A DNA stretch of 64,000 nucleotides from WJKG01 sp964627305 (lineage in GTDB: Bacteria > Zixibacteria > MSB-5A5 > GN15 > FEB-12), in assembly GCA_964627305.1 (NCBI GenBank), contig CAZVHP010000008.1, positions 59,227-123,226 on the forward strand, read 5' to 3'. Of this stretch, positions 37,093 to 46,577 are shown in pieces. Position numbers and translations under genes: made by a program. The notes under the pieces were generated by a model. That model saw only the letters and a list, made by a program, of their open reading frames with translations. It was not told the origin of the DNA and made no database searches. Within the stretch, counting starts at the first letter, position 1, and every line of letters begins with the position of its first letter.

Positions 37093-37748
37093 GCGGATGG
37101 CGCCTGTTGCCGGGCCCTGCTGGTCAGCAGGCTGAGTTTGTATCGCGGGTCGTACCTTCCTTTGGCCGAGCAGCGACCGCAGGAGGCCATCACCAGGCGC
37201 TTGTGTCGCGGGTATCTCTGGCCACATTCTGGGCAGACATAGACGTATTTTGGGGGCTTTTGCAGGGACGGATGTGAGCGGGCTTTCAGCGAAGCCCCGA
37301 TGCGCCGGGCCTCGGCCTTGAAGGCGGCATCGTGGCGGAAGTGACGAATGTGGATCATCTCGTGCTTGAGCGTGTCCTCGAGTTCATCCGGGAACAGCAT
37401 ATGGTATTTGCAGCCGATCTTGATGACGCGCCTGGCGGGGGTGTAGGACCCGGCGCTGGTCATTCGGTTGGAGTACTCGATCTTCACCGGCGGCAGGGCG
37501 CCGTCGAAGTACTGCCAGTTGATGCGGTCGAAGAGGCTGTACAGCTCTTCGACCGGGGGGAGTGCGGGCCCGGGTTGCCGACCCTGCTGTTTCTGACGGT
37601 AGCGTTCCTGCTCATGGCGATCGCGGGTCAGCAGGTCCTGCAGGCGCGTGTACATAGTGGCCGGCGCAGGCGGTTGAATCTGCTCGGTCTCAAACAAGTT
37701 GTAATTGAGGGCTCTCAGCGCGTTTTTCTGTCTCCTAGTGGCCGGCAT
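37089..37748 (-). CDS. SprT-like zinc metalloprotease
   Basis: 219 residues. Central SprT-like domain with the zinc motif HEMIHIRHFRHD (HExxH) preceded by YFDGALPPVKIEYSNRM, and a C-terminal zinc ribbon (CPECGQRYPRHKR...CGRC). A basic N-terminal 60 residues could bind nucleic acid. Eukaryotic SPRTN of this fold digests DNA-protein crosslinks; that role for bacterial members is inference. Confidence 0.88.
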   Translation of the reverse strand: MPATRRQKNALRALNYNLFETEQIQPPAPATMYTRLQDLLTRDRHEQERYRQKQQGRQPGPALPPVEELYSLFDRINWQYFDGALPPVKIEYSNRMTSAGSYTPARRVIKIGCKYHMLFPDELEDTLKHEMIHIRHFRHDAAFKAEARRIGASLKARSHPSLQKPPKYVYVCPECGQRYPRHKRLVMASCGRCSAKGRYDPRYKLSLLTSRARQQAPSA

Positions 37749-37848
37749 AGTGCTGCGGTCTCATCTTTGGGTGTTGCCAGTATGTAATTGATCGGCGAGT
37801 ATCGTGGCAAGGTTTATCAGATTTCCGCGACACAGGTTGACAACTCGA

Positions 37849-38853
37849 TCATGAGCGGTGTCTTTTTCCCGGCCTTATGCCCTGATCTGTGATGTAGGCC
37901 GATACCAGTTCGGCGGGGGTAATGTCGAAGGCCGGAGCGTAGACTTCGACGCCCTCGGGAGCGGTCAGTCTGCCGAACCCACGCGTGATTTCATCGGCGT
38001 GGCGCTCCTCTATTGGGATCTCATCACCGTTGACGAGGGACTCATCGAAAGTCGAATATGGTGCGGCAACATAGAAGGGGATGTCATGGTGATGGCAGGC
38101 AACGGCCACGCTGTAGGTACCGATCTTGTTGGCGACATCGCCCTGGGTGGTGATCCGGTCGGCTCCGACGATGGCGAGGTCAACGCCTCCCTGCCGCATG
38201 AGCATGGCTGCGGTGCTGTCACAGATCAGTCGGCACGGGATACCGGCCTGCATCAACTCCCACGCGGTCAGGCGTGCTCCCTGCAGCAGCGGGCGGGTTT
38301 CATCGGCATAGACGAGTATCTGCTTCCCCTGCTGGTGGGCCGTGTAAATGACGCCAAAGGCAGTGCCGATACCGCCGGTGGCCAGCGCCCCGGTGTTGCA
38401 GTGGGTGAGGACACGGGCTTTGTCGGGAATCAGTGCTGCACCATGTTCGCCCATAGCCCGGCATAAGTGTCGGTCCTCGGCGTGGATGGTCTCGGCCTCG
38501 TTCCACAACAGCGCCACTATGGCCTGGTGGCCCTGTGGCTTCTCCTGGCGCAGGCGGGTGGTGACACGGTCGACGGCCCAGCTCAGGTTGACGGCGGTGG
38601 GGCGGGCGTTTCTGATTTCGTCTGCAAATGGAGGCAGATCGTCAATGCCTGCGACATTGTTCCTTTGAGCGGCCAGCGCGAGGCCGTAGGCGGCGGCTAT
38701 GCCGATAGCCGGCGCTCCGCGAACGTCGAGACACTTGATAGCGGCAATGATATCGCGGTAGTCATCGAGATCGTCGTAGTGAACCTCCGTCGGGAGCAGT
38801 GTCTGGCGCAGGAGGCGGACCTTGTTATCGATTCGTTGCAGGGCGTTGACCAT
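37849..38853 (-). CDS. mtnA: S-methyl-5-thioribose-1-phosphate isomerase
   Basis: Aldose-ketose isomerase of the methionine salvage pathway, eIF2B-like fold. 334 residues with DVRGAPAIGIAAAYG, catalytic Cys152 in THCNTGALATGG and Asp232 in IVGADRI. In some bacteria MtnA also serves an MTA-isoprenoid or purine-ribose shunt. The other mtn genes are not in the window. Confidence 0.96.
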   Translation of the reverse strand: MVNALQRIDNKVRLLRQTLLPTEVHYDDLDDYRDIIAAIKCLDVRGAPAIGIAAAYGLALAAQRNNVAGIDDLPPFADEIRNARPTAVNLSWAVDRVTTRLRQEKPQGHQAIVALLWNEAETIHAEDRHLCRAMGEHGAALIPDKARVLTHCNTGALATGGIGTAFGVIYTAHQQGKQILVYADETRPLLQGARLTAWELMQAGIPCRLICDSTAAMLMRQGGVDLAIVGADRITTQGDVANKIGTYSVAVACHHHDIPFYVAAPYSTFDESLVNGDEIPIEERHADEITRGFGRLTAPEGVEVYAPAFDITPAELVSAYITDQGIRPGKRHRS

Positions 38854-38858
38854 GAGAG

Positions 38859-39275
38859 TTATTCTCCGATTATTTGCAGCACCAGCCGTCGCTTGCGGGG
38901 CTTGTTGTCGAATTCGAGGAAGACAACCTGTTGCCAGGTGCCGAGGGTCAGTTGTCCGGAGACAAAGGGCACAGTAATATCGGGACCGATCAGGGCTGCC
39001 CGCACGTGTGAGAAGCCGTTGCCGTCATGCCAGGTTTCATCGTGATGGTAGGGGCGATCCGAGGGGATGATGCGTTCGAAGAACTCGGGCAGATCTCTCT
39101 GCAGGCCGGGTTCGTACTCAATGGTTGTCAGACCGCCGGTTGATCCCGGGCAGAAGACGGTCATGGTCCCTGAGCCAAGGCCGGATTGCCTGACAGCCTC
39201 GGCCAGACCGCCGGTGAGGTCGACAATGTCGCCGGTGCGTGTCTCGCGAAGCTTGAGTTCCTGTGTTCTTACCAC
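38859..39275 (-). CDS. YjbQ/UPF0047 family protein
   Basis: 138 residues with GLGSGTMTVFCPGSTGGLTTIEYE and the His-rich block PYHHDETWHDGNGFSHVRAALIGP typical of the family. Members form trimers with a metal-like His cluster and some have weak thiamine phosphate synthase activity. GTG start; it sits five bases from mtnA and nine from the ligase gene, so the three are one operon. Confidence 0.9.
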   Translation of the reverse strand: MVRTQELKLRETRTGDIVDLTGGLAEAVRQSGLGSGTMTVFCPGSTGGLTTIEYEPGLQRDLPEFFERIIPSDRPYHHDETWHDGNGFSHVRAALIGPDITVPFVSGQLTLGTWQQVVFLEFDNKPRKRRLVLQIIGE

Positions 39276-39284
39276 CGCATCTCC

Positions 39285-40955
39285 CTATTGCTTGTACACA
39301 TAGCGTTTGACTTTCTGGGTTGACGTTTTCTCCAGTTCTTCCAGTTGTACACGCCACCGGACAATGCGCTTGAAGGGCGCCATCTCGGAATTAGCTCTGG
39401 CCACGGCGGCATCGACCAGAGGTTTGGAGATCTCGAGAGTCACCGACTCAAGGGGGATGTCCAGGGTCGCTGCGACGGCCTCGGGATCGGGTACAATGAC
39501 AGCGCAGACATCCTCGCCGGAGGATTTCTCCGGTTTGTGGCCATAGACGACCGCCTCCAGGATGAGATCATCGGCAACCAGTTTTTCTTCAATCTCCTCA
39601 GGATAGATGTTCTTTCCGGCCGCAGAGACAATCAGGTTCTTCTGGCGACCAGTGATCCACAGGTGGCCATCGACCAGTCGTCCCAGATCGCCGGTATGAA
39701 GCCATCCCTGCTGGCGGACGAGGTACGAAGTTTCGGCGGGGTTGCCCCGATAGCCGGGAGTGACATTTCCGCCCCGGACACAGATTTCCCCGATACCGTC
39801 AGGGCCGGGGTTATCAATGCAGACATCCACACCGACCAGCGGGGGTCCGACCGACCCGAAGCGGATGTTTTCGGGCCGGTTGACAGCGACGACGGGTGAG
39901 CACTCGGTAAGGCCATAGCCCTGCATGAGGTCGAAGCCGAGCATGTTGAAGAACCGCGAGATATGGGGCGGCATGGCGGCCCCACCGGAGACGAACATGC
40001 GGATAGTGCCCAGCCCGGCCTTGTGTCGCAGGGACCGGAAGAGCGTTCTGCCCCACTTGCGCTTCATGGTCCATGTCAGTTCGGACAAGCCGTACAGGGA
40101 GTGAAACAGCGCGCGGCGAGGCGTCGGGGCTTTGGTAATCTTGCGGCGCATGGAGTTGTACATTTTCTCGAAGAGCAGGGGAACGCCACACATGATGGTC
40201 ACTCGGTTCTCGCGTATGTCTTCGAGGATATCGCCTGACTTGAGGGAGCGGGCGTAGACGACAGAGGCGCCCCGTGTCAAAGGCGTGAGGAAGCCGCAAG
40301 TAGCTTCGAACGTGTGATGAAGCGGGAGAATCGACAGGAAAACGTCCTCAGGGCTGAAATAGAGCGAGTTGCAGATACACTGGATGTTGTTCAGCAGATT
40401 GGCGTGGGTGAGTTCGACTGCCTTGGGCAGCCCGGTGGTGCCGGAGGTGTAGATGAGGACGGCTGTGGGCGAAGGGTCAGGCAGGCGATCTGACAATTGG
40501 TCCTGACACAACGAACGCCAGTTGTTTTGTTGATCGGGTTCGAGACTGATCCATCGCGGTACATCGGGATGATCGGACAGTGTTTGTCCGAAGCGCGCGG
40601 AGGCGAAGACGACCTTCAGACCGGCGCGGCTGATAAGCTGGCGGATTTCGGACTGGCTGAGGTTGGCGTCGATCGGCACAACGGTGCCGCCGGCGGCAAG
40701 GATGGCCAGGTAGGCGATCGGCCACTCCGGGCGATTCTCGCTGAGCAGGCCGATCTCGGGTGGTTGAATCAGCTTGTTTGCCAACAGCCCGGCGGCAAGA
40801 CGGTCGACGGCGGTCATCATTTCGGTATAGGTGAAACGTATCCCTTTGCCGCCGTAGCCTGTCAGGGCGGGGGCATGCGGCCGGGCCTCGGCGCTTTGTC
40901 GGATGGCCGTTACCAGGGACTTCGTGGCGTTGTTTTGGCGGACTGTTTTGGTCAT
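39285..40955 (-). CDS. AMP-forming acyl-CoA synthetase (long-chain fatty acid ligase type)
   Basis: 556 residues of the ANL adenylating superfamily: P-loop-like LIYTSGTTGLPKAVELTH, YGLTECSPVVAV, WLHTGDLG and the hinge/C-terminal domain with GKNIYPEEIEEKL. The length and FNMLGFDLMQGYG region fit long-chain acyl-CoA ligases; the exact substrate cannot be read. ATG start. Confidence 0.92.
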   Translation of the reverse strand: MTKTVRQNNATKSLVTAIRQSAEARPHAPALTGYGGKGIRFTYTEMMTAVDRLAAGLLANKLIQPPEIGLLSENRPEWPIAYLAILAAGGTVVPIDANLSQSEIRQLISRAGLKVVFASARFGQTLSDHPDVPRWISLEPDQQNNWRSLCQDQLSDRLPDPSPTAVLIYTSGTTGLPKAVELTHANLLNNIQCICNSLYFSPEDVFLSILPLHHTFEATCGFLTPLTRGASVVYARSLKSGDILEDIRENRVTIMCGVPLLFEKMYNSMRRKITKAPTPRRALFHSLYGLSELTWTMKRKWGRTLFRSLRHKAGLGTIRMFVSGGAAMPPHISRFFNMLGFDLMQGYGLTECSPVVAVNRPENIRFGSVGPPLVGVDVCIDNPGPDGIGEICVRGGNVTPGYRGNPAETSYLVRQQGWLHTGDLGRLVDGHLWITGRQKNLIVSAAGKNIYPEEIEEKLVADDLILEAVVYGHKPEKSSGEDVCAVIVPDPEAVAATLDIPLESVTLEISKPLVDAAVARANSEMAPFKRIVRWRVQLEELEKTSTQKVKRYVYKQ

Positions 40956-41012
40956 TGATCGAAGTTAACCATATTGGTCGCCCAGATCAACCGTGATGTG
41001 TTTGGGGGTTGG

Positions 41013-41048
41013 CAAAGAGAAAGCCGCCGGACAGTTGTCCGGCGGCTT
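41013..41048 (-). terminator. Intrinsic terminator after the pil operon
   Basis: A perfect 13-bp stem (AAGCCGCCGGACA) followed on the minus strand by TTTCTCTTTG, 35 bases past the stop of the Ig-like lipoprotein gene. Confidence 0.9.
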
Positions 41049-41082
41049 GCAGAATCTGGCCTGTAAAAGGTACCGGTAGTAC

Positions 41083-43206
41083 TTAATCGGCATCCTCTAC
41101 AGTGATGGTGGTGCTCAGCGTGATCTGACCGCGAGGATCACCGTCGGTGACCATGACCGTGTATTTTCCGGGGGCTGCCGGGGCGCGCCACTCGAAGCCG
41201 GTGGCCTCGCCGTAGGCATTTGTGTGCTGGACGGCTGTCGTCGGGTCAACCGACCCGCCGGTAGCGGTCATGGTCAGGGTGTGGTCACCGAGGGGGTTGC
41301 CGAAGCGATCTTTGATGAGGGCATCAAAGACAACGGTTTCGGCTGGACCCACGGTGGTGGCCTGGGCGGTCAGTTGTGAGTTGCCGGCATACGAGGTACC
41401 GGTAAGAATGGTGATTTCGAAGTAGCTTGACGCGAGACCACTCCAGAACTCGACAATGTCAACGGCGCCGATGCCGTCATCGACAGCGACGGTTGGATAG
41501 GAGCAGCTGTAGTCAACGTCGAGCGTCACCGACGTGATCCTGGCTCTGCCGGAGGAGGAGAAGCAACCGTCCTCAAGGGAGGTACCGGCGACCTTGAGCA
41601 GCGCGGCTTCTGCGTTCACCTTGGTGTTGTTCACCAGCGGATTCCAGTTGAAGTCGAAGCCGGAGATTCGAATGTTGACTTCGGTGGCGCCATCGGCAAC
41701 GATGGTGGTGGGAACGCCGGTGACAACTAACGTGTCAGGGATGAACGAATTGAAGAAGATGGTCGAATCTCTGACCGTGCCGCCGGCGGTCTCGGCCCAC
41801 ACGATCACGCGACCGTCGTCTTCATTGAAGTTGGTGCCGGAAATCCAGGTCGTGAAGGCTTTGCCGTTCTGGTTCATGGTTCGGTTCTGATGCGACTTGA
41901 CGATACCCTCGTCGCACGTGAAGTAGACAACCGTGGAGTCATTGACCGGGTTGTTGTAAATGTCGGACACGACCGCCACAACTTCAAGCTCTTCGCCGAC
42001 GATATTCCACCACGGGACGTTGCACTCCTCGATGCCGACGACGATTTCATACGGCGGGCCGGCTGAAATCAGCACCTGGGTCGCGTTGGACAACACGCCC
42101 TCGACATAGGCACGGGTGCGGACGGTACCAGATGTGGTGCCGGAGTGAATCACGGTGGAGGCGACACCCTGGCTGTTGGTTACAGCGGTGGCCGTGGTGG
42201 CACCCTCGACGGTGCCGAGGTACTCGCCGCCGCCGGGGCTGTCAAGGATAGAGAATGTGACCACGATACCCTCGGGTACGGTGTTACCCCAGACATCGAA
42301 GCAACGGGCGCGCAGCCAGGATGTTTCCATGCCGCCGGTGGCCTGCACGGAGAGGCTCACGGAGTCGGAGAACAGAAAGATCGAATGCACATCGGCATCG
42401 GGGGCCAACTGCAGTGAGAACTCATCGTAGCCGGCGTAGGTATCATCGGTGACGGTAGCCCGCAGGAAGACCGTCCCTGCCTGGCTGCCGGCGGTGTATG
42501 CGACCTGGGCCAATCCGCTGCCACCTGACACGGTTGCCGAGGACGGGATCATACCGATGGCGTCCCATTGACCGTTGTTGTTGTAGTCGGTCAGGAGGCT
42601 GTCGATGCCGGCGGTCCAGTAGCCGTTACCGTCGCGGTCGACGAAGCGCTCACCGGCGGTCATTCTGACGATGGTGCCATCGGGGGCGGGGTTACCGCCA
42701 CCGTCGCGAACGGCGACGGTGATCGTTGTCTGATCGGAGCCGTTGGCAGTCAGCAGGCTTGAGGCAGCCGTGAGGCTGATATTGCCGGTTCCGGCCTGGG
42801 CGTCCTGGGTCACAGTCAGCGTGATCTGCCGGGTAGCCACAGAGCCATCGTTGCTGGCGGTGGCGGTGATATTGATATAGCCGTACTCGCTGGGGCTGAA
42901 CACCGTGGCGGCCTTGCCCTCAGAGTCGGTGACAACACTTGTCTGAGTGAACATGCCGGAGCCGTCGGGGGTGGCGGCAAACTGCACTTCAGCCCCGCCA
43001 ACGGGGGTCCCGCCGTTGGTGACAGTGGCCTCGACGAGCGATGATTCGCCAGCGGAGAGGCTGGCCCTGCTGACGGAGATAGAGACCGATAGGGAGCCTC
43101 CGCCGGAGCTGTCTTTGGCCGACTCACAGCCGATCAGCCCGAGTCCGGCCAGAAGCAGAACAGCGACCGTCACCCAGATGCGGTTGGCAATCTTGTGTCT
43201 ATACAT
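41083..43206 (-). CDS. Large Ig-like (Big-type) lipoprotein
   Basis: 707 residues. Lipoprotein signal ending in GLIGC (Cys27), a Ser/Gly linker, then five to six Ig-like repeats of the bacterial Big/invasin kind (for example SVSRASLSAGESSLVEATVTNGG, SLLTANGSDQTTITVAVRDGGG, TTIVADGATEVNIRISGFD). Residues 190-215 carry two Asp/Asn-rich loops (DRDGNGYWTAG, DYNNNGQWD) that look calcium-binding. It is the last gene of the pilus operon, 170 bases after pilQ, so a surface role with the pilus is inferred. Confidence 0.85.
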   Translation of the reverse strand: MYRHKIANRIWVTVAVLLLAGLGLIGCESAKDSSGGGSLSVSISVSRASLSAGESSLVEATVTNGGTPVGGAEVQFAATPDGSGMFTQTSVVTDSEGKAATVFSPSEYGYINITATASNDGSVATRQITLTVTQDAQAGTGNISLTAASSLLTANGSDQTTITVAVRDGGGNPAPDGTIVRMTAGERFVDRDGNGYWTAGIDSLLTDYNNNGQWDAIGMIPSSATVSGGSGLAQVAYTAGSQAGTVFLRATVTDDTYAGYDEFSLQLAPDADVHSIFLFSDSVSLSVQATGGMETSWLRARCFDVWGNTVPEGIVVTFSILDSPGGGEYLGTVEGATTATAVTNSQGVASTVIHSGTTSGTVRTRAYVEGVLSNATQVLISAGPPYEIVVGIEECNVPWWNIVGEELEVVAVVSDIYNNPVNDSTVVYFTCDEGIVKSHQNRTMNQNGKAFTTWISGTNFNEDDGRVIVWAETAGGTVRDSTIFFNSFIPDTLVVTGVPTTIVADGATEVNIRISGFDFNWNPLVNNTKVNAEAALLKVAGTSLEDGCFSSSGRARITSVTLDVDYSCSYPTVAVDDGIGAVDIVEFWSGLASSYFEITILTGTSYAGNSQLTAQATTVGPAETVVFDALIKDRFGNPLGDHTLTMTATGGSVDPTTAVQHTNAYGEATGFEWRAPAAPGKYTVMVTDGDPRGQITLSTTITVEDAD

Positions 43207-43377
43207 GATTTCTCCTGCCTGTTATTTGTATCACATCATCTTCGTGCCGTCGGCCGGGCTGTCCCGGGGCGATGCTGTGGATCGAGGCAGCCGGGCCGCA
43301 TGTGGTCATTCATGAAGAACCCTCCCTCCCGTAACAAGAGGAAGGGTTCGTGAATTCATCGATATCGCCAATCGGTA

Positions 43378-44700
43378 TCAACCTTCCTTGTCCATGCCGA
43401 CCGGTTTTCTTTCGGCGGCAGCCAGATTGCCCTCAACAATGGTCGGGGTGACAAAGATCAGGAGGTCACGGTTCTCGTTGCGAATGTTGGTGTACCTGAA
43501 CAGATGCCCAAGTACGGGAATGTCCTTAAGCACCGGCAATCCGACCTCAGTCCGCACTTCGTCCTGAGTGGTCAGCCCGCCAATGACTGCTGTCTGGCCG
43601 TTGTTGACGATGACATTGGTCTTGGCATTACTGGTATTAATAATGACACCATTAGGATCGAACTGATAGGTCGAACGCTCCGGGGCGAGGTCCATGAGGA
43701 TTTGGTTCTCGGCAGTGATGTGAGGCGTCACGGTCAGAATAGTGCCGACTTCCTCGAACTTGATGACGACATTGCCGGCCTCGTCAAACTGTTTGACGGG
43801 GATTTTCTGTCCCATCTGGATCTTGGCCTCTTTGTTGTCGACGGTGGTAATCTCCGGATGGGCGACGATGCGACCCTTGCCGGTTTGTACGATGGCCTCT
43901 ACCACGGCGTCGACGTTCCAGCCATGCTGAGTGGCGAATACCCGATACTGCCCGGCAGCATCGGCGACGCGATTGCCGAAGCTTGAGAGGCTCTGGTCGT
44001 AGGTGCGCCCGGACTCAGAGCGGTAGGTGCCGCTTGCGGACCAGTCGATTCCCAGTTCCCTGAGATCCTCAGTATAGACCTCGAGGAGTTGCGCCGATAT
44101 CTTGATCTGCCGTGAGGGGCGGTCCAATTCACGGATGTAGCGGATGACCTCATCGATATTGGTGGGGACTTCCTGGATAATGATCGAGTTGGACTGCTTG
44201 TCGGCTGTGGCCGTTCCGCGGGCGGTCATCAGGCCTTTGACAGCGGTGACGATATCCTGAGCAGTCGAGTTGGAAATCTCGATGATTCTTGTTTCGAGTC
44301 CTACCATCTCGCGCTGCTGGGCGAGGTGTTTCTCGCGCTCAGTGACCTCCTCGCGGTAATCCTCTGCGAGCAGGACTCTGAGGTACCGATCACCTTCGTC
44401 AACCACGGCCAGGCCGTAGGTGCGGGCGATGATTTCCATGGCCGTACGCCATTCAACGTCGCGCAGGCGGATGGTGACAGTTCCCTGAACCTTGGGTGCA
44501 ACGACAACATTCACGCCGCCGTAGTCGGCCAGGAAGCTTAAGACGGACCGGATTTCGGCCGACTGGAACTGGAGGTTTTTGATCGGCTCGGTTGGATCCT
44601 GCTGCTCAACGGCGGGGACGGAGAACGCCATCGCCAACAGAATCAGCGGAATCCCTGCCAATCGCAAGATAGCTCGTAGCCTTGGTGTAGACATCGTCAA
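43378..44700 (-). CDS. pilQ: Type IV pilus secretin PilQ, short form without AMIN domains
   Basis: 440 residues. Signal peptide, an STN/N0 domain (about 38-112), one N1/secretin-N domain (about 135-205) and the secretin barrel (about 275-430) with VGTILTVTPHI, IVNNGQTAVIGGL and GLPVLKDIPVLGHLF. It forms the outer-membrane pore for the pilus. Most PilQ proteins have one or more AMIN domains before STN; here that module is in the neighbouring gene. Confidence 0.95.
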   Translation of the reverse strand: MTMSTPRLRAILRLAGIPLILLAMAFSVPAVEQQDPTEPIKNLQFQSAEIRSVLSFLADYGGVNVVVAPKVQGTVTIRLRDVEWRTAMEIIARTYGLAVVDEGDRYLRVLLAEDYREEVTEREKHLAQQREMVGLETRIIEISNSTAQDIVTAVKGLMTARGTATADKQSNSIIIQEVPTNIDEVIRYIRELDRPSRQIKISAQLLEVYTEDLRELGIDWSASGTYRSESGRTYDQSLSSFGNRVADAAGQYRVFATQHGWNVDAVVEAIVQTGKGRIVAHPEITTVDNKEAKIQMGQKIPVKQFDEAGNVVIKFEEVGTILTVTPHITAENQILMDLAPERSTYQFDPNGVIINTSNAKTNVIVNNGQTAVIGGLTTQDEVRTEVGLPVLKDIPVLGHLFRYTNIRNENRDLLIFVTPTIVEGNLAAAERKPVGMDKEG

Positions 44701-44714
44701 CTCCTGTATTTCAG

Positions 44715-46574
44715 CTAAAACTCATCAAGTTTGAGGGCCACCGTGCGACTCCAGCCATACTCGAAGATCTGGAAGTACACGCGGTTGGGCTCAACGCGGA
44801 GCACATATCCGTTAAGCACCTTGTCGCCGGTCTTGAGGATGTAGCCGTAACCTTCCTTGTCCTCAAACAAGGCGCGGTTGGCGCCGTCATCGGCCTCGAT
44901 CACGCCGACGAGGCGGAGGCCGTCGACATTGGCGATTCGCTGCTCGACGGGATTGTTGTGCGTTCGACTCTCATTTATCAGGGTCTCGAACGGGTCACGG
45001 TGGGCCTGGGCCCGATACTTGACCACGAGACGCTTGGGGAATTCTGCTACCAGAGTTCCCTTCATCTTCCTGGAGAGAACCGGATTGCGACGGAAGCGGG
45101 AAGTGGACTTCCGATCCTGACTGCTCTTGTCTGATTTGTCGACGGCGGAGTCAGTGGTGCGACTGTCCTGTGATTCCGAGCTTGCCGGTGTAACGGGCGT
45201 CTTGTCAGCGGATACCGCAGCGGGTTTGTCGTCGGCTTTCGCCGGTTTGTCAACGGCTGCGAGTTCACGGGAGGGTCGGATCGTCGCATCGGCAGATCGG
45301 TCAGGTGACTCGACGGCCATTTTGGGCTGAGGTTTCGCCGTGCGCGGCACCAGCGCCATATCTACAGAAGGCCCGAACGTCTCCCCCGGCTTAACAAGCG
45401 GCTTGGGAGGAGTTGTCTGAGGCTTAGTCTCGGTGGCCAAAGTCGGCTTCTTGTCTGTGGGCTTGTCCGAGACAACCGGCTTCTTGCCTGCACCGGCGAC
45501 GTTGACGGTTTGATCCGCGGCCGACGGCTTGTTCGCGGGTACGGTCTGGTCCTGGTCGCTCTTGCCGACGTGAGGCTTGACGACGCTCTGCTGGGCAGAG
45601 GGCTTGCCAGTCGGGGAGTTCGATTCGGCGCTTTTCCGGTCCGCGGCCTTCTGTCGGGCCATTTTGGCGTCTGTCGGTTGATCGCTGCTTGAGCCGGCGA
45701 ACTGTTTCTGCTGAGATTTCGGCGCCGCAGCGGGCAGCTTGGTGTCGTTGGCCGGCTTGTTCACAGCAAGGGTGGTTGCTTCCAATGGGGTCTCTGGCTT
45801 CGCCGCTTGCTTTGTTGTTATCGGGACAAGGGACATATCGACCGGCGGACCATAGAAGGGCAGCGATGCATTCGCTGTCGGATTCTGTTTGGAGTCGACG
45901 GTTTTTGGCGTCGGCTCGGACCTGGCCGGCGACAGACTGGACAAGCGGTCCTGTCGACTGGCCTTATTGAGCTCTTCAGCCGACTTGGCGGACTTGTCGG
46001 CGCTTTTGTTTGCAGGTGTAGATGCGGCGGCCCTGGACGAGGCGGCCTTGTCGTTGTTGTCAGTTGCCGCAAAGGCGAAGTACTTCTCTTTGGGGGACGC
46101 CTTTGGCGTCGACACCGGCCTGGGAAGAGGATTGCCGGTAGCGGTCCAGATCGGGAATTCCTTGCCGGCGTTGTCAGCGAAGAAGACGGTCAGGTAGCCC
46201 TTCTGGACATCGACGCGATATATTGAGGGTCGGCGCATATCGAACACGAGGCGAACGACCGGCACGGGGTCAGCGGCGAACTGGCTTGAGCGAATAGTTG
46301 TAATCGGGCAGGAAGGCAGTTCGGTGAAAGCCTTGCCGGGCAGATCGTGCACGGCGTTCTTGAGGTCGAGGATAACGCGGAACGGTTTGCCATCCCTGGC
46401 CTCGACCGTCTGATGGCTGTACTCCACCTCTCCGTCGACTGCGAGTCGGGCGCGCGTGAATCCGTCGCTGAAGGTGAGTTCAACGTCGGTCACTTTCGCC
46501 GACCAGGCAGATCCGCTGAGGAAGAGCAGTGCAGCAGCGAGTGTACAGATAGTCTTACGCATTGTCCCGGTCAC
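44715..46574 (-). CDS. pilP: AMIN-domain / PilP-like fusion protein
   Basis: 619 residues in three parts. Signal peptide, then an AMIN domain (about 27-132: VTDVELTFSDGFTRARLAV..., RVILDLKNAV) that in PilQ binds peptidoglycan. Residues 150-500 are a low-complexity Lys/Pro/Ala/Ser/Thr linker with two copies of an FxGPxVDMxLVPxT-like motif. Residues 505-619 are PilP-like (RDPFETLI, GLRLVGVIE, GYGYILKTGDKV). PilP links the PilNO inner complex to the secretin. It occupies the normal pilP place between pilO and pilQ. Naming it pilP rests on position and the C-terminal domain. Confidence 0.85.
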   Translation of the reverse strand: MTGTMRKTICTLAAALLFLSGSAWSAKVTDVELTFSDGFTRARLAVDGEVEYSHQTVEARDGKPFRVILDLKNAVHDLPGKAFTELPSCPITTIRSSQFAADPVPVVRLVFDMRRPSIYRVDVQKGYLTVFFADNAGKEFPIWTATGNPLPRPVSTPKASPKEKYFAFAATDNNDKAASSRAAASTPANKSADKSAKSAEELNKASRQDRLSSLSPARSEPTPKTVDSKQNPTANASLPFYGPPVDMSLVPITTKQAAKPETPLEATTLAVNKPANDTKLPAAAPKSQQKQFAGSSSDQPTDAKMARQKAADRKSAESNSPTGKPSAQQSVVKPHVGKSDQDQTVPANKPSAADQTVNVAGAGKKPVVSDKPTDKKPTLATETKPQTTPPKPLVKPGETFGPSVDMALVPRTAKPQPKMAVESPDRSADATIRPSRELAAVDKPAKADDKPAAVSADKTPVTPASSESQDSRTTDSAVDKSDKSSQDRKSTSRFRRNPVLSRKMKGTLVAEFPKRLVVKYRAQAHRDPFETLINESRTHNNPVEQRIANVDGLRLVGVIEADDGANRALFEDKEGYGYILKTGDKVLNGYVLRVEPNRVYFQIFEYGWSRTVALKLDEF

Positions 46575-46577
46575 CTC

